DNA of 5,688 bases from Halanaerobiaceae bacterium. GTDB lineage: Bacteria; Bacillota_F; Halanaerobiia; Halanaerobiales; CSSED10-376. The notes below the pieces were generated by a model. The model ran no database searches. It worked only from the letters and a program-made list of their open reading frames with translations, and was not told the DNA's origin. Shown piece by piece: positions 4,672-5,688 of the stretch. The DNA lies in contig PWOK01000238.1 of assembly GCA_003557445.1 (NCBI GenBank), positions 1 through 5,688 of the forward strand. The letters are read 5' to 3'. The position numbers were made by a program, and so were the translations under genes. Each line of letters begins with the position of its first letter. Positions within the stretch are counted from its first letter, which is position 1.

Positions 4672-5688
4672 TAAAAAAAGAGATAAGCAAAAAAAAATAT
4701 TACTAATTGGCCCTCCCAATGTTGGTAAAAGTGTAATTTTTAATAATCTTACTGGACTGGATGTAGGTATATCCAATTATGTGGGAACCACTGTAGAGTA
4801 TAAAAAGGGAAGTTTTAATCTCTATAATGAAAAGTTTTCTTTAATTGATGTACCGGGAACCTATACTCTTGATGCCACCAATAAAGCTGAAAAAGTAGCT
4901 GTGGATATGCTGGCTCAAAAACCGGAAGCTGTAATTTGTGTTCTTGATGCCAGTAATTTAGAAAGCAGTATATATTTATTATTACAGTTACTGGAAAAAA
5001 AATTACCCACAGTTGTTGTTATCAATCGTATTGATCTTTTAAAAGAAAAAGGATATAAAGTGGATATAGATTTATTATCCAGTAGATTAAATATTCCTGT
5101 AATGACCAGTGTAGCAATCAGAGGAGATGGTCTGGGTAAAATTAAAGAATTGGTTAATAGGGTAATTAAAAATGATAAAAAAAGTAAAAATGTAAAAATA
5201 AATATAAACTGGGACAATGCAGAAAAATTAACAGAACTGGTAAAAATAAAAGACAGTAGAGCTGATAATTTTAAATACTTAAGACGTGAAAAATGGGGAG
5301 AACTTCTGGTAAAACCCTGGCCCGGTTTACCACTGGCAATAATAATTTTAAGTATAATATTTGCTATTGTAGTTGGTCTGGGAATGGGTTTGCGACAGTA
5401 TTTGATTATGCCTTTTTTTGAAATTTTTATATTTCCCCAGATAATAATGATGATAGAGGCAATAATTCCGGCAGGAGTTGTCCGAAATATATTAATTGGA
5501 GATTATGGTTTCTTAATCAAAGGTTTAGAGTGGCCTTTTGGTCTTGTTTTACCATATCTTTTTTCATTTTACACTGCCCTCAGTATTTTAGAGGATAGTG
5601 GTTATTTACCAAGACTGGGAATATTAATTGATGGTATATTTAACAAAATTGGTTTATCCGGTGGTAGTATTATCCCCTTATTACTGGG
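4661..5688 (+). CDS. feoB: FeoB-type ferrous iron transporter, C-terminus beyond the window
   Basis: Inner-membrane Fe(II) transporter with an N-terminal G-protein domain; 342 codons are visible, with no stop before the window edge. G1 is GPPNVGKS (17-24), a switch-I-like NYVGTTVE segment follows (39-46), G3 is DVPG (63-66), G4 is NRID (122-125), and a G5-like TSVAIRG lies at 149-155. Membrane segments begin after KPWPGLP (about residue 218-224). The FeoB core hallmark LEDSGYLPR (310-318) and GLSGGSIIPLL near the edge are clear. The start ATG overlaps the last 11 bases of feoA and has AAAGGTG at 4648-4654. The region between the G domain and the first helix is only about 50-60 residues, shorter than in FeoB proteins with a full helical GDI domain, so this is a divergent or compact FeoB. 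The Feo assignment is firm, and the iron specificity follows from family knowledge. Confidence 0.92.
   Translation, partial: MSINKKRDKQKKILLIGPPNVGKSVIFNNLTGLDVGISNYVGTTVEYKKGSFNLYNEKFSLIDVPGTYTLDATNKAEKVAVDMLAQKPEAVICVLDASNLESSIYLLLQLLEKKLPTVVVINRIDLLKEKGYKVDIDLLSSRLNIPVMTSVAIRGDGLGKIKELVNRVIKNDKKSKNVKININWDNAEKLTELVKIKDSRADNFKYLRREKWGELLVKPWPGLPLAIIILSIIFAIVVGLGMGLRQYLIMPFFEIFIFPQIIMMIEAIIPAGVVRNILIGDYGFLIKGLEWPFGLVLPYLFSFYTALSILEDSGYLPRLGILIDGIFNKIGLSGGSIIPLLL

Noticed and set aside
4320..5217. Three minus-strand frames opposite the end of the second NAS-like gene, feoA and feoB
   Set aside because: They are antisense shadows of well-supported genes; their hydrophobic content is what the opposite strand of Lys-rich, AT-rich codons produces.

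Overview
The window is AT-rich DNA with Lys/Ile/Asn-rich proteins, strong AGGAGG-type ribosome binding sites, tightly overlapping genes and TTG or other non-ATG starts. This points to a low-GC anaerobic Firmicute. The Halanaerobiales or a clostridial relative would fit, but the exact lineage is a guess.

Left part (1-1911): a plus-strand gene for a small SAM-dependent methyltransferase with an N-terminal zinc-ribbon-like motif runs tail-to-tail into a minus-strand ThuA-fold gene; their ends overlap by 26 bp. A clear minus-strand intrinsic terminator follows, then a minus-strand thioredoxin/peroxiredoxin-like gene. These look like ordinary single genes.

Middle (1912-2231): a divergent intergenic region. 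The plus-strand side holds a good sigma-A-type promoter. A Fur-box-like inverted repeat sits directly over the predicted transcription start, followed by a leader of about 115 nt.

Right part (2232-5688): one compact plus-strand operon of five genes, with abutting or overlapping ends. In order they are a small nicotianamine-synthase-like (NAS-like) protein, a polytopic membrane protein of the LPG-synthase-TM/UPF0104 flippase-like family, a second NAS-like protein, FeoA, and FeoB, which runs off the window. The membrane gene appears to start at a rare ATA codon behind a near-perfect Shine-Dalgarno sequence; the first ordinary start codon would remove its first transmembrane helix.

The interesting part is this operon. 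FeoAB imports ferrous iron and the upstream site looks like a Fur operator, so the two NAS-like enzymes and the membrane protein are probably iron-starvation genes. NAS-family enzymes build metal-chelating small molecules from SAM. My working hypothesis is a minimal metallophore-like, or other SAM-derived, pathway coupled to Feo iron uptake, with the flippase-like protein as a candidate for moving the product across the membrane. The family resemblance and the operon are read from the sequence; the chemistry and the transport role are inference.
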